Below, piece by piece: positions 1 to 10,735 of a DNA stretch of 64,000 nucleotides. The notes below the pieces were generated by a model. That model was not told the DNA's origin, did no database searches, and saw nothing but the letters and a program-made list of their open reading frames with translations. Numbering within the stretch: position 1 is the stretch's first letter; each line of letters starts with the position of its first letter. Source of the stretch: Paramecium tetraurelia (lineage: Eukaryota; Ciliophora; Oligohymenophorea; Peniculida; Parameciidae). The translations under genes and the position numbers were made by a program. The stretch is from positions 128,611 through 192,610 of the forward strand of contig NW_001799033.1 of NCBI RefSeq assembly GCF_000165425.1, given 5' to 3'.

Positions 1-1909
1 TACTGGAGGTTGGGGTTCTACAACTGAATAGGCAACTACATCAGGAGGATGGGGATCTACTACTGATTAAGCAGCATCTTCAGGTGGAGGCTGGGGAGGT
101 TCATCAGATCAATAAAATGGTAACTCTTGGGGCGGAGGAGGATCTGGAGATGGACAGAGAGGAAGAGGTCGAGGAAGAGGAGATCGTGGAGATAGAGGAG
201 GTTTCAGAGGTCGAGGAGATGGTTTTAGAGGAAGAGGAGACAGAGGTGGAGAAGGTTTTAGAGGTAGAGGAGATGGATTTAGAGGAAGAGGAGACAGAGG
301 AGATCGAGGAGGATTTAGAGGAAGAGGTGATAGAGGAGACAGAGGAGATAGAAGAGGTGGATTTAGAGGAGGAAGGGATAATGATAATTCTGGCAATGGT
401 GGAAGCTGGGGTGGATCATCAAATGATTAAGGTGGTGGAGGATGGGGATCTTCAACAACTGATTAACCTGCATCTAATGGAGGTTGGGGATCTACTGCAA
501 CTGAATAACCTTAATCAAATGGAGGTTGGGGATCTACTGCTACTGAACAACCAGCTTAAACTGGAGGTTGGGGATCTACAGCTACTGAAAAACCTGCATA
601 GAATGGTGGTTGGGGATCTACAGCAACTGAATAACCATAATAGAGTGGAGGTTGGGGATCTACAACAACTGAATAACCATAAGCAAGTGGAGGTTGGGGA
701 TCTACTGCTACTGAATAACCAGCTTAAAATGGAGGATGGGGATCTACTACTACTGAATAACCAGCATAAAATGGAGGATGGGGATCTACTGCTACTGAAT
801 AACCAGCATAAACAGGTGGTTGGGGAAGCTCTGATGCTCCATAATAATCTAATGGTGGTTGGGGAAGTAGTAATAACGATTAACAATAATCTAATGGATG
901 GGGCTCCAGTAATCAATAATCAAATGGAAATGGCGAAAGAGGAAGAGGTCGCGGCAGAGGAAGAGGTCGAGGTGGTGATAGAGGTGGTGATAGAGGCGGA
1001 GATAGAGGATTTGATCGAGGATTTGATAGAAATAATAATAACAATTACAACAACAATAACAACAACCACAACAACAACAATAACAACAATCATAATAACA
1101 ATAACAATACTGAAAATGGTGGAGGAGATTTACCAACTGCTAAAAGAATCAAACCTAACCCTGTAATAATTACAATATCAGATGATGAAAACGGAAAGGC
1201 ATCTCCTCATTTCAGTGAGGATGAATAAGAAAAAGTAAATATAATTAATGAGGCATTGAAATAAACTGTTGATGCAAAATAGGTTTCATTGTAACTACCA
1301 GTATTGGATACTAAATTTTCACCTCTTTTTAATCCTGAGCCTGATCCAGATAGTTTAAAAACTGATAATTTATGTCACCTTAAGGGAGGTCTTTATCCTC
1401 ATGAATAACATAAAAAGGTGAAGTTTGTATACACAGGAGGAATAAAGGTCGATTCAGATAGACAACCAGTTGTTAATTTAGTTACTTTTGATAATGATTT
1501 AGAATTTATTGAATCTTGTCCTAAAGTTGATTTAGCTGAAAAATAAGGAATAGAAACTGTGTTTTTGAGTCCATTGATAAATGAATATAGAATTCTGAAA
1601 AATGAATTGGTGTAATTAAGATAAGAAGAGAGAAGAACATAAATTAGGAGATAATATATGGGAATAGTGGAAGGAATTGATAAAGAAAATTAAGATTTAA
1701 TATGTTAAGTTGGATTGGCATTGTTAAAAGAATAGAAAGCAATAAGATTAAAATATGGATTTCTATTTGCTGAATTAACACTCTTTCACATTAAATAGAT
1801 ATTTGGAAATATGGATCAAGTAGAACATTAATCTTTGCAAGCAAGAGAAAAAGAATTGAGACCATCAAATGTAGTTTTTTCATAGTTTCCATTACTTAGA
1901 AATGGTTGA
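1..1909 (+). CDS. NOWA: NOWA-like GGWG/FRG-repeat nucleic-acid-binding protein (5' end outside window)
   Basis: The frame starting at base 2 is open to TGA 1907-1909 with no intron needed; the start codon lies upstream of the window. The N-terminal part alternates GGWGSTTEQ-type repeats with RGRG/FRGRGD blocks (about 130-370). About nine 42-nt units reading GGWGSTATEQPAQN follow (479-856), then a second RGG block, an Asn/His run (1030-1115) and a non-repetitive C-terminal domain of about 260 residues rich in charged helices. FRG plus GGWG repeats ahead of a unique C-terminal domain is the architecture described for Paramecium Nowa1p/Nowa2p, nuclear proteins of meiotic and developing nuclei needed for maternally controlled DNA elimination. 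The GW dipeptides could also act as Argonaute hooks, which is inference. I cannot tell NOWA1 from NOWA2 or from a further paralogue. Confidence 0.8.
479..856 (+). repeat. 42-bp in-frame tandem repeat inside the NOWA-like gene
   Basis: About nine units of 42 bp start near 479, 521, 563, 605, 647, 689, 731, 773 and 815. Each begins ggaggttgggg (or ggtggt/ggagga variants) and encodes one 14-residue GGWGSTATEQPAQN unit. The last two units are degenerate. The same GGWG unit appears in shortened form near 5-100 and 430-480. The period is a multiple of three, so copy-number change would keep the reading frame. Confidence 0.9.
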
Positions 1910-1994
1910 ATGATGTGCCAAAATTGAAATGCAGAAGAAGAAAAGAGTTGTTATGATATATAAAATTAATATTATAATTACAAATTTGAATTAA

Positions 1995-4900
1995 ATGGTG
2001 TGTGTTGACATTCTGAAATAATATCATCCTGAACAGTAAGGAAAGGTTTACATGAAGTAAGATCGATACTTAAAGAAACGTGTCTTATATTTGGATGGAA
2101 ATATGAATACAGTTGCCTAGATTACAATACCTGTCAATTTGAGATAAAATTATGTAATTATTCCCACCTATATAAGCTTCACTTTTAAATTTAAGTTCCT
2201 TCCACAGGTGTGTTTATAATTTCTATAAACTATTAAAATAAGGGGTAAAATTTCAAAGTCTCAATTAGCAATGTAATTTGAATTATTTTTTAAAATAGTT
2301 ATTTAAATCAGTTTCATACCCTCATGAAAATTAGATAAATCAACCCTGTGAAGGATTACCAAATTGGGGTACAATTGTAGTGGACTTGAAAAGCTTTTAT
2401 AGTTTTACAGAAATTACTTAATTAAATATTAGTGGAAATATTGCTGTTAAAAATATATATAATACAAATGAAGATTAATTGCTGCCAACCGATTGTCAAT
2501 TAAATAGTGTGCATCGAGCTTTTATTAAACATGTGAAACCAAAATTAGCACCTTTGAAAGGCATTTTGAAAGCAAAAGGGAAAAAGCAAGAATAGGCTCC
2601 TTTGGAAGAAATCCCTTTACCACAAGAAAGAGTATCTCCTATGAAATAGGAGATAAGAGAACCCATAATAGAAGAATAGGAAGCCAAAGTAAAAAGCAAA
2701 CCTTAATCAATAATGAAATTAAAACATATACATGGTTATACTCCAAAACATTAAGCAAATGTAATATTTTTAGATGATAATTATTTTGCCTTTCCTTGTG
2801 ATAAAACAATTGTAATTATGTCAGAAAAAGAATAAAAGTTTTGTTCAGCTACAAGTGAAATATAATCAATAACAAAATATAAAAACGAATTGATAGCTGC
2901 TTGTGACTCTGAGATCTTAACTTTTGATTATACTACATGTTCAATACTGAACCATTATAAATTAGAAGGATACAAAGCTAAATTTATATAAAATTGGGAT
3001 GACACATTAATTGTCTTAGCAAATGATGAAAAGCATTAAATGTTATTATTGATTAGGAATGAAACTGTTGTTATTAAATAAGCTTCGCCGTTTCATATCT
3101 CGACATTTAAAATACAAGACAAAGATAATTTCATATCAGTAGGTAAGGAGAATATTCGGTACTGGCACATAAAAGATACTTGTCTGCAAGGCCATTCTCC
3201 ATATTTGGGATAGTATGCTAGAGAAACTGATTTTACAGACGTATTAATACAGGATAAGAGAGTTTTGGGATGTTGTAAAAGAGGTCGAGTTTTTCAGTTT
3301 ATAGAAAAGGAACTAACTGGTGTCTGGTAGATTTCAGAAACGCCTATAACTACAATGAACAAATTTACATCTTTTGTGGTCACAACTCATAAAGATGGGA
3401 TCAAATTTTGGAAGCAAGATTTTAGTGAACTTGTCAGAGATATTAAATGTGAAGTTGAAGTAATTGGTTGTGATAGTCGATAAAAACTAGTATGTGCATT
3501 TAGAGATAAATCAATTGGAATTGTAGATGATAAAACTATTAAATATTTGGTGCATTCTCATCAATAGAATATATTGGATCTGATTGTTGTTTAAGATAAA
3601 ATAGTTTCATCTGCAATGGATCATGAAATTAAAATATGGAACAAAAACCTATCATTAGAATATTAATTTAGATGTCTCGATGGTTTGGCATCATCCTTAT
3701 GTGGGTTATCAACTAAGCCTTAATTTATAGCTGGGTTTGATAATGGTTACATTAGAGTTTTTGAATTACAAACTTACACAGTCATCTTAGAAATAGATAC
3801 AAAACATCCTATTCTAGCTATGAGTGGAAATTTGAATGATACTTTATTTTTAATAACCCATGAAAATGAGACACTTATTTTAAATAATAAATTACTAATT
3901 ATCAAACAACATCAACATCAAATTAAGTACAATTAAAATAACCAATAAATTGCTTTCAATGGGTTTTTTAATGAATATTATTATATAGCAAGTAGTTCTC
4001 ATATTAAATTATATTCTTGCGATCATTTAGCAGAAAAATATCATTTGAATATACCGATCAGTGCCATTGATTGTAATGATGAACATCTACATATTGTGAG
4101 CAATGGTAACATCAAGAGATTTGATAAACAGTTAAATTTTCTTTAAGAGTTAATATCCAATAGTGTTTATATTAAGAGTTGCAATAATTATGTTTTCAAT
4201 GCAAATAATAAAGATTAATTGGTTGTATATGACTATTTATTTACAAGTGATGAAACAGGCAACCCCATCAAATAAGTTTACTAATAGAAAGTCAAAAAAT
4301 TAGTAATTTCATCTTAAATTATCAGCTTTGTTGATGATTTCATCTTTATCTGGGATACAAATGGTTTACACTAAACTTTGTTAACTCATCCAATTGATAA
4401 ACCATATATCAATTAATTAATAGATGTCATCTAAGAATCAATGAGTCCACATAAACAAAAATTAGAAAAAGAGAAAACAATAAAATAAGGGAAGGAAAAT
4501 AAAAAGATTAATTAATAAAAATAATAATAAAATTAATAGTAATAATAATAATAATAGTAATAATAATAGTAATAATAATAATAATAAGTAAGTCCAAAAT
4601 CATCTCCTAAAGCTGTTCTTCCAAATCAACATTTAAATATTTAAAATTAAAATAAATAACTAATAATAGATGAATAACAATTACCAAAAATAAAAATTAA
4701 GAAAGTTATGGGGTATAGATTTAGTGATGCATACATATAATAATTTCCATGGAATAAGGAAGAATAATTTTATGTTTTGCCATCAGAATAATTTATTTCT
4801 ATCAATTATTATGCGCAGCAAAAGTAGCAGCTCATTTTGACAACATAGATCTAGGCCATACATTATAGTATAAAAGGAATAATTGTATTACTTAAATAAC

Positions 4901-6369
4901 AAGTTCTAGTATTTGATTTAAAAATGGACTTAATAAAATAATTTGATTATGCCGGATAATTAGCATGTTCCACAGTATCTCCATGCGGGAATTATTTACT
5001 AATGATAAATGAAAATAGAATTTAAATATATATCTTAAGTAGTGGTAAAATACTGACTCAAACAATAATACAATATGGAAATGGTAATATTTATACAGAT
5101 TGGTGTCATGACCAAGATTTGATGTTTGTGACTCTGAGTGGAATCCAAAATTAATTATGGAGAGTTAACCAAAAGGCATTATTAGAATACTGTGATTTAG
5201 ATATACCACCTACTTACTATTAAAGTAGTGGATATTATAAGTAGTCATTGGTAGTTTCATAAGGACAAAAAGTTCATCACATTGATATCAAATAGGCTCG
5301 CACTTTATTAACAGTTGAAAATGCCACTTCTCAAGATATTACTTAAGTAATCTGCACTAAAGAATACGTTCTATTGTTCACAAATTCGCCGAACATCTAT
5401 ATTTATACATATCAATTTAATGATAAACACATTATATCTTTAGATAGTATTCCATTAGGTTATTCGAACATGTTTTAACAGGATATAATAGTGGCAACTA
5501 GATCTTAGATCTGGTTTGTGGATATTCAATCAAGAACTACAGTTAAAATTGAACCAAATATTCCATTAGAACATAAGATCCTCTGCACTCATTAGGATAT
5601 TCTTGGTACATCAGAAGGAACAATAATGATTAACAATGATGAAATATTAGTACCAAAGAGATAGTGCTTACAAATTTCACATTATAAAAATTGCATAATA
5701 GCTGGATATTCAGATGGATATTGCAGAATTTTCAAAGATTTTTAATTGATTGGTCAAATCTAAGTAGGAAAGAGTGTGACTGCTTTAGTGGCAAATTCAA
5801 AAAATTATTTTGTTGTTGGAAATGAATTAGGTTAATTGTTTTATTGTACTGGTTTGAATGAAATTAAAATGCATGAAATAGTTAAAGAGAGAGGAGATTT
5901 CGCAATTATTTCCATTGATATGAAAGATAAGTTAATTGCTTATAGTACTGGAAATTAAAAGGTTTCCATCTTGCATTATAAAGAGAAAGAGGAGTTTATC
6001 ATTAAAAAAGCCACCAATGTAGTTGATGATACTCCAGAATATTATTTAATGGATAGTTATAGGTTTAGATCAATTGAATAGTGCTAAATCTAGTTTAGTA
6101 AGACTAATCAAGAACAAATAATAATGTTGTGTTCCTAAATTGTGATCAGAAATTACATTGAACATTTAAATATCATCACTATAGAATGTAATGGTATTTC
6201 GTTTATGCAATTTAATTAATATTTAATAGTTGGTCGAAAAGATGGTACTGTTAGTATGTATGACAATGAAATAGAATTGGATAAAGCCTAGATATCCTAG
6301 TTTCCTATTCATATGATGCAAAATGATAAAGTTGCATATGGAAACATGATAAGTGAATTAATATAATGA
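1995..6369 (+). CDS. POC16: POC16/WDR90 homologue: CFA20-type N-domain plus WD40 propellers
   Basis: ATG 1995 to TGA 6367-6369 gives about 1447 aa after removing one 31-nt intron (about 2212-2242), which bypasses an in-frame TGA at 2325. Residues 1-170 resemble a CFA20/DUF667 domain (NYVIIPTYISF, LPNWGTIVVDLKSFY). A basic linker (KLAPLKGILKAKGKK) follows, then many WD-like repeats including ISVGKENIRYWH, which matches the WDR90 signature. A Gln run encoded by TAA/TAG repeats (about 4500-4600) separates two propeller blocks. WDR90/POC16 is a centriole wall and inner-scaffold protein needed for basal body stability. In-frame ATGs at 1929 and 1953 exist, but 1995 is preferred because 1929 lies only 19 nt after the preceding stop. 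Confidence 0.85.
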
Positions 6370-6379
6370 TCTATATACT

Positions 6380-6925
6380 TCAATGATTAATTAATTCAAC
6401 ATCATTTTATATTAACACTTTGTCGAACTCTGACTACATATCTTGTCCAGGTAAAGTTGAGGGACTTTTCCATAATGATGCATGTACGATTACGATTAAA
6501 CATCCAAGACCCACATAAGTCAATATTTGAGGACCCGAAATAGCCAAAATAAGTAAGATATTAACTAAATTTAATGCTATTCATGTTACATAGTAGTAAA
6601 AGTATCATTTTTTTATCTTGAGTATTGACGAATCCTAAATCAGGTAGGAAATCTAAAATAGCACTTTATTTCATAACATATGCCCATCTTCAATTAATAA
6701 CACAATAATACCCTAAGTAACTAAGAAAGAGTGTTAACAAAACCGCGAAGTTTGTGAGTCTAAATTATTAATTTTAGCATACCCTCCAATTGCAATTGCC
6801 ACTACAACCAATTGAGTATATCGAACACCATAAAGGGAAAAGTTCTCTTGTATTCTCACAGATAAGGAATCACTCTTAGGCAAATTGTATGCAGACAAAT
6901 CTAATATTCCTGGTTGTGATTGCAT
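6380..6925 (-). CDS. PRA1/prenylated Rab acceptor-family membrane protein
   Basis: Start CAT 6923-6925, stop complement 6380-6382. Three introns of 23, 24 and 25 nt restore one frame of about 157 aa. The product has a short cytosolic N-terminus (MQSQPGILDLSAYNLPKSD), a first hydrophobic hairpin (LVVVAIAIGGLTNFAVLLT), a loop, and a second hairpin (ILLILAISGPQILTYVGLG) ending HASLWKSPSTLPGQD. The two-hairpin layout and the LxHASLW-type end fit PRA1/Yip3 proteins, which act on prenylated Rabs at Golgi and endosome membranes. The gene converges on POC16 with only 10 nt between stops, and its ATG lies 9 nt downstream of the SDR stop on the same strand. The family call rests on topology and a few motifs. 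Confidence 0.65.
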
Positions 6926-6934
6926 TAAATTAAA

Positions 6935-7780
6935 TCAATTTTTTTATTTATTTTATAAATATTACAACAATCCGTGTTTCCATGTACCAATGATATGAGT
7001 TTGTATCGTTACTTTGCGTAATGATTGTTGAGCAACTTCTGTTGGAGTGCAAACAAATAATCTGGTTTTGAAATTAACAAAATCCTTGTTCTAGTCTAAA
7101 AGATTCGTAGCTATAAGGCCTGGAGTGACCAGTCTAACATCAATTTTTGGTGATAGTTCAATTGCTAAAGATCTAGCTAAATTTCCAATGTAAGCCTTTG
7201 TGGAAGATTAGATGGCACAACCACTATGTGGCCTTTCTCCAGTTTCTGACCCAACAAATACAATTAAGGATTTTTTGCTTCTCTATTTCATATGTGGAAC
7301 TAACATTTGACTTAAATAGGTGCAAGCATTAACATTAACATTTATCAAGGTACTAGTTTTTTATTCATGTTCAAATGGGTGCATTTCAAAAGTTCCAACA
7401 TTGTTTATCAAAATTGCAATTTCTCCTATTCTGATTAACTTTTGATGCAATTCTTTGTATGAAGATTCACTAGTGGTATCAAAATCAAATTAAATTGTTT
7501 CCATCTACACATTATATTCTTATTGGATCTGCTATTTAGTTTAGTCCAATTTATCTTGGGTTCTACCTACAATTATTATATTGTATCCCATTTTTGCTAA
7601 CTCTATAGCATATGCTTTTCCAAGACCATCACCTCCTCCTGTCACTATTGCCCATCCATTTCCATATTATCTTTGTAAATTTGACTTCCATAATAAATGA
7701 ACAGCTATGGATTGGACCATTGGTAATATTGTCTAAGCAAACCTGTAAGTTCCATCTAATTAAATTAGGTATATTTACAT
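6935..7780 (-). CDS. Short-chain dehydrogenase/reductase (17-beta-HSD/ketoacyl-CoA reductase type)
   Basis: A continuous 281-aa frame without introns. After an N-terminal segment of about 40 residues comes the Rossmann motif [16 protein letters not shown] (TGxxxGxG). Downstream lie GRTQDKLD, the NNVG motif (ILINNVGTF), a Ser-containing strand ([16 protein letters not shown]) and a YIGNLA stretch. The order matches classical SDRs of the HSD17B12/KAR branch, ER enzymes that reduce 3-ketoacyl-CoA or steroids. The expected catalytic YxxxK appears as SSTKAYIGN, in which the usual Tyr is replaced by Ser and Lys is kept, so activity is uncertain. ATG 7780 is chosen because a divergent gene starts at 7884, leaving 103 nt between the two. 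Confidence 0.75.
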
Positions 7781-7883
7781 AGCCAAATTAATTTCTAAGG
7801 TATTCCTGATTGAAATATTCTTAGTGCTTTAACTTTCTCTATATACTTTGAAACCAATTAAAATTACATCAATATTAATATTA

Positions 7884-8183
7884 ATGAAAACTAATTCCGA
7901 AATTAAGTCCATCTACGACATTGTCAAAGGATTAAACTTTTCTAATAAACAAGCCTTAGCTCTGAAAAAAGAAGTTCTGTAGCAATTAGAATAGAAATTC
8001 AGAAAAACAATTGAATTTAGAATCAAGTCTCAATCAATGCATGCAATTCACTCAATTCATACAGGTTCTGTCTCAACATAAAGACACAGACAACTATCCT
8101 TCAAAATTACTCGATAAAAACCATAAATGCTATTTAGAAATTCATCATTAGTATCTCTATTAAAAAAACCTAACAATATGTGA
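7884..8183 (+). CDS. Small basic hypothetical protein (99 aa)
   Basis: ATG 7884 to TGA 8181-8183 is an intron-free frame that uses TAA/TAG as Gln. The product starts MKTNSEIKSIYDIVKGLNF, has a helical stretch with coiled-coil character (ALALKKEVLQQLEQKFRK) and a basic, Ser/His-rich C-terminus. No family is recognised. It is divergent from the SDR gene, and a long AT-rich gap follows. Support is the open frame, helical composition and normal intergenic spacing; a chance ORF cannot be excluded. Confidence 0.5.
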
Positions 8184-9061
8184 ATTCATACTTCTTGATA
8201 TGTTAATTTTTGACTATTGAATTAAATAATATTAATTACTCTAACTGAATAAGTTACTCAATATTATATAGAGGGGATTAAACTTAAATACATACTATTT
8301 TAAATAAAAGTTATATTATATCTAAAATTGTGAGTATAATTCTTATTTATATTGGTTGTTTTAAGAAATCATATTTACAATTTGAGCTTCTATTTAGATA
8401 AAATAATTAATGATACTTCAATTAATTATTGAAAAATTATAGATTTTTATTATTGATTTGTTTCATTCTATGGATTAGATAATATCTTAATCATAGGAAA
8501 TTACTTTCATCTTTATATTTAATTTAATCTAAATTTTATCTAAATGAAATTCTAGATACATAATACTAGCTTATCCAATGTAAAAAAATATTTTTTATAT
8601 TTAATTGAGTATTATTTTCCATTAAAAAGTGATTATAAATTATAGGTTAGACTGACCGTCCAAATAGAATTATTAAAATGAAGAATCTAATCAGCTAATC
8701 TTGCCAAGATCTTTTTTATTAATTAAACCAATACAATTATGAAATGAGTAATCTTTTTAATTATATTTATTTTGAATTAATATTTATAATTTATTATATT
8801 TTAAATAAAAAACCAAAGGCTTAATTACTTTTTCACTATTTTATAGTATAAGAGTTAATAGATTTATGACATTTTTATAAAACTTCATCTACATACTCTT
8901 ATCTATCATTATAGATAAAATTTAATAGCTACATTTTAAAATCATTAAGGATATAAATTTTGATTTTGTTGATAATTATTACATTTATTGAAATATTTTT
9001 AAAATTTATACCAGCAAAAAATATCAAACAATAGTATAAAAAATATTAATAATTTTAAGAA
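8184..9061. other. AT-rich intergenic region, no gene seen
   Basis: Nearly 0.9 kb of very AT-rich sequence in which all six frames are short or lack coding character. I see no tRNA-like cloverleaf, no long repeat and no GT..AG structure joining plausible exons. It is longer than typical spacing in this window. Confidence 0.6.
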
Positions 9062-10528
9062 ATGAGTCTTTTTGTGAGTTATTTAAAATAGATAGATTTT
9101 TTTGGAGCTCCATTAGTTTAGCAAATCGATAAAGAACAATCTATTTATAAAAGTATATTAGGTGGAGTAATGACATTGCTAATTTGTTCAGCTAGTCTTT
9201 CTTATGCCATCTGGGTTATTTATTTATGGTAGATAAACCAATTTAGCCCTAAGATTTCAAGTTCTGTCTATGTTTCAGACTTTAGATTATTGGATATCAA
9301 CTACGATGTCATCAAAATTTGTTATTATAAATATGAGGAAAACCTAATTGATCCCTTTGAAGCGAAAGTGCTTCTTCCTTTAGTAATTTATACAGAAAAC
9401 TACACATTTACTGAAACGACATTGTTAGACATATCCAATAAAACAACATATTACGGAAATAGATTTGTAATTCCACAAATGAGATTAGGATTCACAGATA
9501 TAAACGATTAATTGATAACTACGTCTGAAATGTATATCTAAATAGTTAAGTGTACACCTGAGTATTTAAAGGATGGAGAGGAATGTGCAACAGAGGAAAT
9601 CAGTAATTAATTTTTCGATCAAGCACAAAATATTATTATAATGTAAGTTTCATACAAATAGTTAAATTCCAAAGATGGATCAATTTAGTCAAGTATTTAA
9701 GAATTTTTTGTTTAAATAGAAAAACCTAATTGTTATTCTTTGAATACATTCTTACAAAGTAGTTTTTATGAAGTAAAAGATTCATTTCTTTTTGGGTCTC
9801 CAAAATATTTCGAATTTGTTAATGGTGCCTTAATTTAGCCATAAACAAATTCAGTTTAATATTGTCAATAAGCATTTGGGGATGAAACATATGCATCTCT
9901 TTATGTAGTAATGAAAGGGAATTAAGTTAAAACTATTTTTGAATATCCAAATGCAGGTGACCTACTTGCTAATATTGGGTCGATTGTTTCTATCTTATTC
10001 ATGTTTAGACATTTAATAGTGATATTCAATTCATATTACTTAAACGAAAAAATAGTGCATGACTTAATAACCTACTATTATCCACAATTTCCTTAGATCA
10101 AGATATACAAAAATTGGAAAAGAGATATAGTTAAGGTGATACTTCATAATTAACAACTGGATTTAAATGAATATTTAAGGTTCTATTAGAACATCAAATA
10201 AAAAATAGAGCAAAAACTAACTTTTGTAAATATGGTCTATGAGATATCTAGAATTTATATATTAATTAGAGCAGATAAGTTGTAACATGAGATTAAAAAA
10301 TGCCATGCAGTAGGTTTGAAACTTGATCATCTCAAATTGTCTAGTGTTGTAATTGATCCATTTTCTAAATCGAGTTGTTCTTCTAGAGATATAGAGGAAC
10401 AAACTCTCAATGATGAAGATATCGGAATTCTTTCTTTGTAAGAGCGATAAATTTAGTCAAAAGTTTAGATTCCGGATGAGGAGGCTGATTTGATCAACTT
10501 TTACGATATAAATAAAGTTAAATTTTGA
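9062..10528 (+). CDS. Ciliate-type membrane protein with two predicted TM segments (488 aa)
   Basis: ATG 9062 to TGA 10526-10528 is a continuous frame of 488 aa. The N-terminus (MSLFVSYLKQIDFFGAPLV) precedes one TM segment near residues 35-60 (SILGGVMTLLICSASLSYAI). A large extracytoplasmic region of about 240 residues follows with scattered Cys and N-glycosylation-like sites, then a second TM (NIGSIVSILFMFRHLIVIF) and a charged cytosolic tail of about 170 residues. The layout is one I associate with expanded ciliate-specific membrane proteins. I assign no function; a surface or endomembrane role is inference. Confidence 0.8.
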
Positions 10529-10735
10529 TATTATTATAATCTAATAAAATCAAATTAAACGGATTATTGATTTTCCTGTTCATGTATAATTTTGTTATTA
10601 CTTAATATGATTTGAAGTCATAGAATATGCTAAGGAAACATTTTCAACATACTGAAATAACATAAGAAAATAGGTTAATAATTTATTGAAAATAAATTTA
10701 TTATATAAGTAAATGTAAAAACTTACTGGTAGTCC

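Noticed and set aside
479-856. Regular repeats as a CRISPR-like array
   Set aside because: The units are contiguous, have no unique spacers, keep a 42-nt codon period and lie in a eukaryotic coding frame.
84-1166. Long plus-strand acidic (Glu/Val/Leu-rich) open frame
   Set aside because: It is the frame-shifted shadow of the RGG/GGWG repeats of the NOWA-like gene; the frame with TAA/TAG as Gln continues far beyond it and has family structure.
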